Shown here piece by piece: positions 1 through 11,070 of a stretch of 64,000 bases of DNA. The first letter of the stretch is position 1, and every line of letters begins with the position of its first letter. Both the position numbers and the translations under genes were made by a program. A model generated the notes under the pieces. It searched no databases. It saw nothing but the letters and a program-made list of their open reading frames with translations, and was not told the origin of the DNA. The DNA comes from Erodium maritimum (lineage: Eukaryota; Streptophyta; Magnoliopsida; Geraniales; Geraniaceae). Location: NCBI GenBank assembly GCA_963921825.1, contig OY997590.1, positions 56,472,012-56,536,011 of the forward strand, read 5' to 3'.

Positions 1-999
1 AGTGACTGAAAGAAAAGCATGACCATGCACATGATACTGGGTATCATACATTCAGTCATCTCACATATCAAGGAACATTGATTGAGGATGATAAGGATGA
101 CAACTTTGTGCCTTATCTCAATTAGGATATCGAAGATAAAAGGATAATGACAAGGACAACAGAAAGGTCAGAATCGATAGGGTCGATTCGTTATGCAGTG
201 TCAAGTTAAACTAAGTCTCGTTAGTTGCCAATATGGTAAGATAAAGTAAAGTGGGACTTTACGTTGATCTTACCGATATGCGTAGACCTAAGAGTCACAC
301 CAAAGGTTTGTAAACTCGAAAAAAACGCAACGTAGCTTGGCTTAGAAGGGGTCTTGGCGGGAATTGCCATAGTGGACGGCTAGGACATGATGGGCTCGAC
401 ATGGGCTCTCTTGAAGAGGCCCATGGCCGGCCCATATAGCCTAGGTCCAACAAGAAGCAAAGGTCAAAAGTTGACTAAATAGTCTTGTTGATCAAAGTGG
501 GTTGGACCCACTTTCCACTAATTAATAAAGTAACATAGTGTATTAAGTCCAGCTTCCATTTTTGCATGGACACTTGACTCTTGATGGAGATTAAGTGAGA
601 TGACACAAACCACTTAACTCAACATGCAAGAGTATTGGCATTTCAATACATGCAAAAGACTTGGGGAAATTTTGGACAACAACTTCATCTTCTCTTTCAC
701 CTTGGCCGAACACCACTAGGAGGAGCAAGCTCCATTGTTGCATGTTCTTGAGTCTACAAACTCAAGAACTACGTCGGCTTTGATTCCGCTAAAATACGTA
801 GGCGTCCAAGGGGCTCAAGCCATCCAAAGTTTGGTGTTCTTCTTCTCAATTCTCATCAAAACAAGAAGGTAATGCACACAAACTCTTGCTGAATTTTCTG
901 TCGTATTTTTTTAATAATTGGTAGCTTCTTCTCGTGTAATTCGTGGTTAATTTCCGTTGTGTTTCATGTTTTTTTTGTCCACGACCTCGAGGCCCAACA
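1..999 (+). repeat. Copia LTR, 3' portion (family shared with 50.8-52.3 kb and 61.4-63.1 kb)
   Basis: The sequence from base 1 aligns with 62025-63134 and, reversed, with 52000-50806. It therefore starts about 578 bases inside an LTR whose beginning is outside the window. It ends with ACCCAACA at 999, the same end as the LTR at 61447-63134. What follows is not a tRNA primer site, so this is either a 3' LTR or a solo LTR. It has no coding capacity. Near 720-800 it carries the usual downstream LTR block, a 'cttgagtctacaaactcaag' hairpin followed by 'tacgtaggcgtcc'. Confidence 0.85.
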
Positions 1000-1122
1000 A
1001 ACTCTATGTATACAACAAAATTAAGAGTGGTCAGGTTCTTGAAAGCATATAAATATGTTAACTTTGCTCTGCATTTAATGTTGTTTGATGATGAGAAAAA
1101 AGCAAGTTAGGAATATGAAGTG

Positions 1123-1887
1123 TGTAGGCAACTGAAATCAAGAATAACGAAAATAATAAAAAGAACAATAGTATACTTACAACCAAGTCGATAGGTTGTT
1201 TATGTAGAAAGTCCGAGTCCAGCAGAAGGCTGTTTCCTTAAGACAAAATTGCCCCCTCTATGGCAATGAAGGTTGGAATGGGCAAATGTCTCCCAAGATA
1301 AAACGGACCTAAACCACTAGTGAGTGCTTCAACTAGTGGAGTCTTGCGACCTAAACCGGACTTGCACTCAAACTGTAGAATGTTAGAAGAGAAGAAGAAT
1401 CAAAAAAGGAAGTGATTTTTCTGTCCCCTCAAAACCCTTTAAATAGTACACAAGGTGCCCTTTCGGAAAGATTGCGACTCTTTTTACCAAAAGGCATGTT
1501 TGTTTAAAACTTGATCGGACTCTTTTACCAAAGGCCCGGTCCAACCCGGACGGACGACGGTGGCGGCGCGCGTGTGGGCTCTCTCCATTACACATTAGTG
1601 GTGACCCAAGGCCACGACCTTATTCCAATTGTCAAACTTTATAAAGTGTATGGAAAAGTGTAGTGTGGGAAATATGGGTTTGCATTAAATGTCATTGAAT
1701 GCATGTCATTAATCCATGTTTTTCTTCAACTTTGCACGCGATTATCTCATTCAATATTCAACGTATTTCCGTAAATATACATCTTACGTTCAAGTTCGCA
1801 ATGGTGTGAACGTAACGGATACATGTGTTGCCAAAATTGATGATCGGAACAAGACGATATGGATGTCGAAAAGTGAGTTGTCCAACA
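1123..1887 (-). repeat. 3' LTR of the copia element
   Basis: 765 bp, TG...CA ends. It pairs with 9416-10179, with scattered substitutions and small indels. It lies next to the polypurine tract at 1888-1898 and is bounded outside by the AAGTG duplication. Confidence 0.95.
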
Positions 1888-1898
1888 ATCCCCCACAT
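1888..1898 (-). other. Polypurine tract of the copia element
   Basis: On the minus strand this reads ATGTGGGGGAT directly before the 3' LTR. The same tract sits beside the related LTR at 60388-60398. Polypurine tracts prime plus-strand DNA synthesis in LTR elements. Confidence 0.85.
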
Positions 1899-2499
1899 TG
1901 AATGGATATTAACAGTTTCTTCCTCAAGCTTTTGCGTTGATACATAGTTCACTGGTTTGAGTACAATGAAAGAAAGTTACTGCATTGAGTGAAGTAGCTC
2001 GAGGCCTTAAACTTTTCTAGTGACAACCTATCAGACTTACTAGCAAATCAGTAGACTTGATTGTCTTGGAACTGTAAGCTATGAGTGTAAGCCTAGACAA
2101 TATACAACACACAGTAACCTTCTAAATCAGTGTTAGATCTCTGTATGTGTTCGTTTTGGCCATGAACACCTGCTTGGCTCATGAATGCATATAGATATCC
2201 GGCCTGATCGATATTTATTGAAGCGGCCCCACTTTGCATTCACTAAGGTGATTCTATCAAGAGTATCCCGCAAATACCCCATTGTGTCCTAAGCATACAC
2301 AATATAGACATCATTAAAAGTATTTCAACTTATCCTGACGTGGCGAATGGTGCACTAACTTATCAGAGGAATGAAGATGAGTCGAGTACTCCCTAGTGCC
2401 TCGAAGTTTGCCAACGCTTCGTGTTCCCTTTTGAACCTAGATCTTGGGATCTCCAGACAACTAGGTTAGGTATCCGCGTAAGGCAATCTTTTGTTTGAA

Positions 2500-3215
2500 T
2501 TACGGCCTTAAGCCCATTCCCATCGATAAGCTTTCAACTTTCTCTCTAGGTAAACCTTTTGTTAATGGATCTGGGATATTATCTTTTGACTTAACATGGT
2601 CTAGTGTGATAATCCCATTAGAGAGTAGTTGTCTTTTGGTGTTATGTCGACGACGCGTGTGTCGAGACTTACCATTGTACATGAGACTTTGTGCCCTTCC
2701 AATAGCAGATTGACTATGACAATGTATGCTTAATGAAGGCACTGACTTATCCCATCCAGGTATATCTTCCAAGAAGTTTCGAAGCCATTCTGCTTCTTCT
2801 CCAGCCTTGTCTAGAGCAATGAATTCAAAATCCATGGTTGATCTTGCTATACAAGTCTGTTTGGAAGATTTTCATGATATTGCTCCACCTCCCATTAGGA
2901 AGACATATTCACTAGTAGATTTGGATTCATTGGTGTCTGATATCCAATTGGCATTATAATATCCTTCTATAACAGATGGATAATTTCCGTAATGCAATTT
3001 TAGATTTTTAGTGTATTGTAGGTATCCCAATACTCTAATGATGGCTTTCCAGTGATGTTTGTCGGGATGACTCATAAATCTACTTAGCTTACTGACTGCA
3101 TAAGCTATGTTAGGCCTAGTACAATTCATGATATACATAAGACTGCCTAGAATACGAGAATACTCAAGTTGACATACACTTTCACCTATATTTTTAGCCC
3201 ACGATTGAGTTAGAT
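2500..3215 (-). pseudogene. Copia pol, RNase H end
   Basis: This is the C-terminal part of copia pol. The region around 3170-2990 gives the linker typical of RVT_2 elements (residues [10 protein letters not shown], then [11 protein letters not shown]). RNase H follows, with STMDFEFIA, AEWLRNFLED, IHCHSQSAI and a terminal DPLTKGLP. The frame is broken by an in-frame TGA at 2872-2874 where family members have tryptophan (W before KSSKQT). The upstream part continues at 6124 on the far side of the inserted solo LTR. The frame reads across that junction if the insert and one TAGAT copy are ignored. Confidence 0.92.
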
Positions 3216-5021
3216 TGTAATAACCACTTCTGGTCAACGTCAGTCAAACCTGCGAAAAACAGGAAAATTTAAAATTTTTAAGACAGACACTTACCTTAAC
3301 ATAAATTGACCCCGAGGGTCATGCCGGACTTAAGTTGACCCCGTTATCGACTAAAATGAGTTACGGGGGACTCAGGGCAACTTTCTGGTCAATTTGGGAA
3401 AGATTGATTTTTCGCTGGAAAGGTCACCCGAGCGACGTTTTGGTCCATTCGAGGACCGTTTTGGACCCGAAAAGCTTAGCCGTCATCGTAGCGGTCTTAG
3501 TTGGGCCGTTTCCTTGAAGCCCGTCCAGTTTAAAAATTTCTTGGGAAAAGTGCCCGTTCGGGGCCCGAAACGTCCGTTTTTCGCGAATCTGATTGGAAAA
3601 TATCAACTAGATATTTTTCCAAAAGGTATGGGACCCACCTTGACACTTGTCAAGTATATGGTGGTGTAATTTTTGGAGGGAAAAGGTGTGGAGGAGAATA
3701 GTTGGCCGAGTATGAGGTTTTAAAGGAGGAAAATTAGTTTTGTTGTTAGTTTAATTAAATTAGAAATTAGAAGAGAGGTTTTAGAGAGAGAAGGAGAAGG
3801 AGAAGAAGAGAGAAGAAGGGAGGTTGAGCTAGGGTTTGTGATCGAGCCCTTGGATCGAGTCAAAGCAAAGAGCAATCCCGTTCCCCTCGTTCTCCTCTAC
3901 GGTAATACCCGAACCGATTCTCGTTTTAGTTATTTTCTTGGAAGCTAGGGTTTGAGTATAAACTAAGGCTTAGGGTTGTGTAGAGTGTGGGGAGGTGTTG
4001 GAGACGTTTTAGAGGTGTTTGGGGGTTTAATTTCACGTTTTCCGGTGACCGGAGGCTCGGGAGGAGCTCCGGCCACCGTGGGTGGTGGCCGGCCGGCCAT
4101 GAGGTGGCTGGCCGGAGCTGGCAGCAGCCACCACATGGTGGCCGAGCCTCCCCTTAAACCATAGGGTCTCGGCCAAGTAGTGTGGGTGGGGCCCACATGC
4201 TCGGGTGCTCGGGTTTTATCGTTTGGGTGGTTTAAAACGTTCCCCGGACCGTTTATCCTTAATCGAATCGAAATTTGGAATTAAATTGGAGAAGTTGTAA
4301 TCAACGGGTTTTGGGAAACTTTAAACGTTAATTAATTGATTTAGAAGTCGGAATTCGATTCCGTCAAGTGCGTTGAGTTCCTTGATTTATTCTAAGACCG
4401 TAGAAACGAAAACGGGGGCTTTTGGAGCCCCGGAAGGCAATTAACCAAAACCGGGCAGATTCGCCATGTCGGGCGAATTTGGCCCTTACGGGTCCTTTTT
4501 CGGCAATATCGAATAATTGGGAAGTTTGGGAGGGACCGACATTGTCGGGGTTACGTTTGGGCGTTAAGTATGTAAATTTTTGGTTTATTCGTACTAGTTT
4601 AAAAGTACTTTAAATTTGTGTTCTTTTAGATCGTGCTACGGACCGAGGCAGGGGGAAGCTCGGCGAGTGACTGAGTGTGCTTCAGGTGTTGTTGGAGCGC
4701 TTTTGGGATTGTATACGAGGTAAGGAAAAGTAGCCGGATCTCGGCCCTGATTAGGGAAAGTTAATAGTAGAATTGCATGTGACACCGGGGTGTCGTGGGT
4801 TGAGTAGATTTATTTAATTATTAGAAAAGCATGATACGGGATTGTAGCGTTCAAGAGAAAAGCATGTGACACTTAGTAGTGTCGTAGGAACAGAGAACTT
4901 AGCGATAATTGAATTACTGGAGGCATATGACCATGCCCGGAGGTTGTTTGTGAAACTAGTGATTTTAGGACCGTTGGAGGCATCGAGTATGCCGGAGGTT
5001 GTCGTGCGTTTTATTTAATTA

Positions 5022-5168
5022 TTGAGTTTGGGTGGCCTTGAGAGCCTGTATTTAATTGTTGAGTTTGGGTGGCCTTGAGAGCCCGTATTTAATTGTTGAG
5101 TTTGGGTGGCCTTGAGAGCCCGTATTTAATTGTTGAGTCGGGGTGGCCATGAGAGCCGTGTATTTAAT
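5022..5168 (+). repeat. 37-bp tandem repeat, about four copies
   Basis: Unit approximately TTGAGTTTGGGTGGCCTTGA followed by GAGCCCGTATTTAATTG. The last copy has drifted (TCGGGGTGGCCATGAG). It lies inside the solo LTR. Confidence 0.85.
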
Positions 5169-5303
5169 TTGGTGTCTTGAGTGGCAGTGAGTGCCCGTGG
5201 GGTTGTTGAACCCGAGTCTTGACTGTTGAGGTGTCTTGAGTGGCCTTGAGTGCCTGTGTGATTGAACTTGCCTGTGATTGTGATTGTGGTTACCTGGGGT
5301 GGT

Positions 5304-5543
5304 GAGTTCTAAAGGTCGACAGCCTGATCCGACTTAGTGTCGATGAATTGCGAGTTTTAAAGGTCGACAGCCTGATCCGACTTAGTGTCGATGAATTGCG
5401 AGTTCTAAAGGTCGACAGCCTGATCCGACTTCGTGTCGATGAATTGCGAGTTTTAAAGGTCGACAGCCTGATCCGACTTAGTGTCGAGGAATTGCGAGTT
5501 TGAAAGGTCGACAGCCTGATCCGACTTCGTGTCGAGGAATTGC
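5304..5543 (+). repeat. 48-bp tandem repeat, exactly five copies
   Basis: Five head-to-tail units starting GAGTT(C/T)TAAAGGTCGACAG and ending TCGATGAATTGC. They differ at only a few positions (C/T, A/C, T/G) and total 240 bp. Each unit contains the palindrome GTCGAC. Downstream at 5544-5575 a diverged partial unit begins. Confidence 0.92.
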
Positions 5544-6124
5544 GATAGGTCGAACCCTGACCTGATTGAGATTGGTTACTGAGCAGCTGGTGTGCGATCC
5601 TTTGTGATCTTGTTTGGTGTTGTGTCGTTTCGTTCGAGTCCTTGAGGAGGTCGTCGATAGTTGTATCGGGTCTACACTGTTTTTATCGAGTGTCGAGTCT
5701 GTTGAGGAAGGTGACGGGTTGTGGGTCAGTTGGGTACTTGAGTTGGGGACTGTAGTCCCGGTGTTGGGTTTGGTTTTAGTGTTACTGGCTTTATCTACTA
5801 ATTATGCCATAGTCAGTCTGTTATCCGTGGAGGTGAGCGAACGCTCACCCCTAGCTGCTTTTCCTACAGGTACTGATCACCGGACGGACTAGGTTAGCTC
5901 TTGAAGTCCATGGAGCTTGGAGCGGAGTCTGGTCTTTACTTTTGTTGAGTCTAGTGACGGGTGTGTACCTTGTCCACTTGTTGGGACGTTTTTGTATTGT
6001 AAATACTATTATTATTTTTGGTAATTAAATGGAAATATCAGAGTTTTATTCAAAACAGGTTCTAAGTGTTCATGTTTTAAATGTTCGCGTCCCGAGTTCG
6101 GTTCGCTGAAATTGGGGCGTGACA

Positions 6125-6865
6125 TAGATCAACTGGTGTTTTCGCATGCGTTATGTAACGTTTCTTGAATTTATCAAGAACTTTCTCAATATAGTGTGTT
6201 TGAGATAACGCAATAACATCAGCAACTCCTAAATCTTTCCTATCAAATTTAGAAGACAACATTGCCTTAGTGGACTTTATTGTGGATGCGGTACTACCAA
6301 GTATAAGCATGTCGTCTACGTAAATACATACAATGACATATCCAAGTTCATTGTTTTTAACATAAACACATTTGTCGCATTCAGTGAACTTGAACCCGTT
6401 TGATAACATAACAACATCAAACTTTGCATGTTATTGCTTTGGTGCTTGCTTAGGTCCATAAAGTGACTTAACTAGTCTGCACACCTTGTTCTCATTCCCA
6501 GGTGAGGAGAATCCTTCGGGTTGTTGCATGTATATTTCTTCTTCTAGTTCACCATTTAAAAAAGTTGTTTTTACATCCATTTGATGTATTTCAAGCCCTT
6601 TAAGTGACGTGATTGCGATGAGCATTCTGATGGACGTTATCCTTGTCACAGGTGAGTAGGTATCAAAATAATCCAACCCTTCCTTTTGTCTGAATCCTTT
6701 GACCACAAGCCTAGCCTTGTGTTTGTCTATGGATCCATCGGTTTTCAGTTTCTTTTTGAAAACCCACTTGTATCCCAATGGTTTTATACCGAGGGGAAGT
6801 TCCACTAACTCCCATGTGTGGTTTTGAAGAATAGATTGTATTTCACTATAACTGCTTCTTTCCAA
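6125..6865 (-). pseudogene. Copia pol, reverse transcriptase
   Basis: RVT_2-type reverse transcriptase in two open segments. 6865-6434 carries the N-terminal block (WELVELP, YKWVFKKK, HKARLVVKG, YSPVTRI). 6409-6125 carries the catalytic motif YVDD (bases 6311-6322) intact. A TAA at 6431-6433 replaces the tryptophan that follows APKQ in the family. At the upstream edge near 6850 one base has been lost relative to the expected frame, which splits the RT start from the preceding integrase segment. The coding sequence stops at the solo LTR junction (6124). Confidence 0.92.
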
Positions 6866-7458
6866 TAAAAAGCATTTGGTGAAGACATTGCTTGTGAATA
6901 AGTTTGTGGCTCATCTTCCACCAATAGTGACACAAAGTCGGGTCCGAAGGAATTAGCTTTCCTTTCCCTTTTACTACGCCTTGGTTCTTCCATGATATGT
7001 TGCTCATGGCTGGATTGACCTTCCGGTTCCTTAATGTCCTGTGGTCTCTTTTGAGGATGTGATTTCTTTGGCTCTTTTCGAGGGTAGATGTGTTCAAAGA
7101 ATGTAGCACTTCTAGATTCGATCATGGTATCTACATTGATATCCAAAATATCCGATTTATATACCATAAATCTATATGCACCACTGTTATATGCATACCC
7201 AATGAATATGCAATCAATAGTTTTTGGTCCTATGTTGACCTTTTTAGGCTTAGGTACTTCCACCTTGGCCAAGTACCCCCACACTTTCAAGTATTTGTAG
7301 GATGAAGGTGTTCCTTTTCATAGCTCGTATGGATACTTAAGCACTTTATTACGAGGCATCTTGTTGAGAATGTATTTTGCTGAGAGTATGGATTCTCCCC
7401 ATAGGTTATCTGGTAAACCAAAACTTAGTAAGAGAACATTCATCATTTCCTTGAGTGT
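6866..7458 (-). pseudogene. Copia pol, integrase C-terminal region and linker
   Basis: Continuation of the polyprotein after the stop at 7459. The minus strand reads a copia integrase tail (LKVWGYLAKV, FIGYAYNSGAYRF) and the charged linker before RT. Two in-frame TGA codons interrupt it: one at 7459-7461 just after AERKN, the other at 7318-7320 where PYEL is normally followed by tryptophan. A one-base loss near 6850 shifts the frame into RT. Confidence 0.88.
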
Positions 7459-9333
7459 TCAGTTTTTGCGTTCTGCAATTCCGTTGGACTGAGGTGAATA
7501 TGGGGCTGTAGTTTGGTGTATAATACCGTTTTGAGCACACAAAATTTCAAAGGGATATTCATATTCTCCTCCTCGGTCGCTTCCTAAAGCTTTTATTTTC
7601 TTGCTTAGTTGATTTTCAACTTCAGCTTTGTAAAGTTTGAAGGTTTTAAAAGCTTCATCTTTACTCCTCGATAGGTACACATGACAATACCATGTACAAT
7701 TATCAATAAAGGTAATGAAGTACCTTTTTACACCTCTTGTTTGACACAATTTCAGATCACAAATATTTGTATGTACTAAGTTAGGAGGTTCGGTGTTCCT
7801 TTCAATCGAGTGAAAGGATGATCTTGTCATTTTTGCTTCAACACAAACTTGACATTTTTCTTTTGGATTAATCCTAAATTTAGGAATTGCATCCACGGAA
7901 ATTAAACGACGAATTGTATCAAAGTTAACGTGACTTAGTCTAGCATGCCATGTATTAGAGGACTCATCGATATACACAGAAGAACCCACTTTATTATTAT
8001 TATTTACAATAGTAGGTACAACGGGCATAACGTTCATTTTGAACATGCCATCATTTACATATCCCCTTCCCACTTGTACATCATTTTTCGAGAGAACAAA
8101 CTTATTAGATACAAAGACTATTTTGAAGCCATTCTTTGTCAGCAATGAGCTTGAGACCAGATTCTTTCGGATGTTTGGAACATAGAGAACATTGTTCAAA
8201 GTAAATTCCTTTCTTGAAGTCATTTTCAGCACTATCTTCCCGATACCTTCAACCTTTGAAGTGGATGAGTTACCCATGAAGATATGGTCTTCCTCAGTAG
8301 CAACCTTGAAGGTGGAGAACATCGACTTGTTGGCACAAATGTGTCGATTTGCTCCAGTGTCTATGAACCATTCCTTAACGTTACCGACCAGGTTGCATTC
8401 AGTAATCATAGCACAAAGACTCATGTCAGAGAGGTGCTCAGTGACATTGGCCTCGGTCTTCTTTTGCTTCTTGAAATTCTTGGGTTTGCGACACACATCA
8501 GCTTTATGTCCCTTGATTCCACAATTGTTGCACTTCCCCATGAACTTCCCAATCTTCTTCTTGATTGGACCACTATCAGTATGCTTCCTCCTTTGAGCAT
8601 TTGTCTTCTCAATGACAGTTGCCTTTCCGACCATGTTGCTTCCATAAGTTTTCTCTGACTTGCGGTTGTCCTCTTCAATCCTCAGGCGAACAATCAGATC
8701 TTCCAGCGACATTTCCTTTCGTTTATGCTTAAGGTAATTCTTGAAGTCTCTCCATGTTGGGGGTAATTTCTCAATAGCTGCAAACACTTGAAATGACTCG
8801 CTAAGAGACATACCCTCATCATGGATGGTATGGATGATCAGTTGTATCTCGTGTATCTGACTGAGAACCGTCTTGGAGTCTATCATTTTGAATTCCAGAA
8901 ATTTGCCAACAACGAATTTCTTCATGATAGCATCTTCCGTTTTGTACTTCTTTTCCAAGGATGCCCAAAGATCCTTGGCAGTCTTGTATCCACAGTAGAT
9001 ACCATAGAGCTCATTCTCCAGACGATTGAGGATATAGCTCTTGCATAGATAGTCAGAGTTCTTCCATGCGTCGAAAGCCATTAATGCATCTTTGTCAGAC
9101 TCATCGTCTATGATATGAGGCTTCTCGGTGAGGAACTTGTTGACGCCAAGAGTGGTCAACCAAAATAGCATATGTGGCTGCCATCGTTTAAAATCCATGC
9201 CGTTGAACTTTTCTGGTTTCTCACCATGAGGAGACACAGCCATTGGAAGCACCGAACCAGCAATTATGCTTGTCGTTGGTGGGGATGTCAGTGACGGGGT
9301 AGATGATGAAAATAAGTTCGATTCAGTAGCCAT
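7459..9333 (-). pseudogene. Copia gag-protease-integrase (open for 624 codons)
   Basis: ATG at 9333. Gag occupies roughly residues 1-260, with the CCHC knuckle CNNCGIKGHKADVC after it. The aspartic protease motif WFIDTGA follows, then the pre-integrase HHCC region (TWHARLSH ... CQVC) and the integrase core. Of the three integrase catalytic residues, the second (SDRGGEY) and the glutamate (GIAERKN) are kept. The first is asparagine instead of aspartate (LVHTNICDL; codon AAT at about 7763-7765). The frame ends in a TGA that replaces an arginine codon. The protein would be inactive for integration. Confidence 0.93.
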
Positions 9334-9415
9334 AATTATGGTTTTAGAGGGAAAAACATATTAAGATATTTTTCCAGAAACTCAAAGTGTTGGAGCAAAT
9401 TTTTTGTCTTAAGCT

Positions 9416-10179
9416 TGTAGGCAACTGAAATCAAGAACAACGAAAATAATAAAAAGAACACTAGTATACTTACAACCAAGTCGATAGGTTGTTTATATAG
9501 GAAGTCCGAGTCCAACAGAAGGCTATTTCCTTAAGACAAAATTGCCCCATTTACGGCACTGAAGGTTGGAATGAGCAAATGTCTCCTAAGATAAAACGGA
9601 CCTAAACCACTAGTGAGTGCTTCAACTAGTGGAGTCTGGCGACCTAAACCCGACTTGCACTCAAACTGTAGAATGTTAGAAGAGAAGAAGAATCGAAAAA
9701 GGAAGTGATTTTTCTGTCCCCTCAACACCCTTTAAATAGTAGACAAGGTGCCCTTTCGAAAAGATTGCGACTCTTTAACCAAAAGGCATGTCTGTTTAAA
9801 ACTTGATCAGACTCTTTTATCAAAGGCCCGGTCCGTCCCGGACGGACGGTGGCGGCGGCGCGCGTGTGGGCTCTCTCCATTACACATTAGTGGTGACCCA
9901 AGACCACGACCTTATTCCAATTGTCAAACTCTATAAAGTGTATGGAAAAGTGTAGTGTGGGCAATGTGGGTTTGCATTAAATGTAATTTAATGCATGTCA
10001 TTAATCCATGTTTTTTTTCAACTTTGCATACGATTATCTCATTCAATATTCAACGTATTTCCGTAAATATACATCTTACGTTCAAGTTCGCAATGGTGTG
10101 AACGTAACGGATACATGTGTTGCCGAAACTGATGATCGGAACAAGACGATATGGATGTCGGAAAGTGAGTTGTCCAACA
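9416..10179 (-). repeat. 5' LTR of the copia element
   Basis: 764 bp and the pair of 1123-1887. The outer end is followed by AAGTG at 10180-10184. Confidence 0.95.
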
Positions 10180-10184
10180 AAGTG

Positions 10185-11054
10185 TTGTTGAGCTTTATAG
10201 AACAAAGGTAATGTGTTGTTGAACTCATTCTACTTTCTGTCATTTGACATTTGTAATGTACTACTGTGATATTAAAACATGAAGTATATCTTGGGTATTG
10301 ATATGTTTTTTGTCGTTATGTTTGTATTAATATTATTTATGTTTTGTATTATTTAAATATAATCATAATTTGATCCATATTTTTTGTGCATGTACAAAAT
10401 ATACAATTTCGATTAAAGCCTGAAATCTGAAGCTTGAAGCTTTAGATTATGCTTTACTATAATACTTATTTTGTTTTTACGTATTAAATTTAATGTAAAA
10501 TGGTTTGAAAAACTATTATATACCATTGTATTTGGAATAATCATTTAGAATTTTGGAGTATTTTTTTATATTTAAAGATAAATCAATTTGAAGGACTATT
10601 TTAATTATTTTTTATTTGTTTTTAAAGGTTTTTACCCTCACAAAAAATATTTTATAATTAGTCATATAACAATTGAAATGAAATATAACAATTAAAATGG
10701 AATTGATTGATAGTTAAAATGATGCTTAAGGATTTAATTTGTGTATTGTGAACTCTATTGGGCCTAGATTTCGGCCCAATTTAAAAAGTCTATTTCTGTA
10801 TCGGTATTGACTAGTTGACCTACCCAACATCAAAATTCCGACCACTCGCATTCGGGTCCGATAACCTTCAGCCCTTACTGTTTTGAACCGGCCGGGTCCG
10901 AGTCTTGCATGACCGGGCCGAGTATCCACCCGTTGAATACCCTTACCTTAAACGAAAATCACCCCTGATTAAGATACTAGAATCATATATTCCCTGAAGT
11001 AATTTGAAATGACATTTAAGTCAGGATCAAAATGTTTAGTAAAAATGTGTTAAT
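10185..11054. other. AT-rich spacer without a gene
   Basis: Mostly low-complexity AT-rich DNA. A short GC-rich patch at about 10840-10930 (CCGGCCGGGTCCGAG, CCGGGCCGAG) resembles ends of degraded class II elements but has no clear partner. No coding frame is supported. Confidence 0.6.
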
Positions 11055-11070
11055 TACGTCCAATTAGGGA

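Larger units (their letters stand above)
3216..6124 (+). repeat. Solo LTR (2.9 kb, probably Ty3/gypsy) nested in copia pol
   Basis: Starts TGTAATAACC and ends GGGGCGTGACA, with a perfect 5-bp duplication TAGAT at 3211-3215 and 6125-6129. No second copy of either end lies inside and there is no gag or pol, so it is a solo LTR left by LTR-LTR recombination. The TG...GGCGTGACA ends and the large size suit a plant Ty3/gypsy element, but the lineage is not proven. It contains two tandem arrays (about 5022-5168 and 5304-5543). A purine-rich GA tract lies near 3780-3825. The short open frames here are not supported as genes. Confidence 0.9.
1123..10179 (-). mobile_element. Full-length Ty1/copia retrotransposon, decayed, interrupted by a solo LTR
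   Basis: Two LTRs (1123-1887 and 9416-10179) enclose gag-pol on the minus strand. Both start TGTAGGCAACTG and end GTCCAACA. A perfect 5-bp target duplication, AAGTG, flanks the element at 1118-1122 and 10180-10184. The internal order from 9333 downward is gag, protease, integrase, RT, RNase H, which is the copia order. A 2.9-kb foreign LTR sits inside pol (3216-6124). LTR identity over the first ~490 bases is about 95% by eye, so the insertion is not recent. No TGGTATCAGAGC-type primer site is seen next to the 5' LTR at 9415, where the minus strand reads AGCTTAAGACAAAAAATTTG. Confidence 0.95.

Noticed and set aside
5304..5543. Regular 48-bp repeats considered as a CRISPR array
   Set aside because: Units are head-to-tail with no variable spacers, and the context is a plant LTR.
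3216..6124. Interpretation as a complete retroelement
   Set aside because: No internal LTR pair, primer site or coding domain; its ends and duplication fit a single LTR.
8192..8658. Plus-strand frames of 134 and 124 codons
   Set aside because: Antisense to copia gag.
2500..9333. Endogenous pararetrovirus
   Set aside because: Domain order is gag, protease, integrase, RT, RNase H with LTRs and a 5-bp duplication, which is Ty1/copia.
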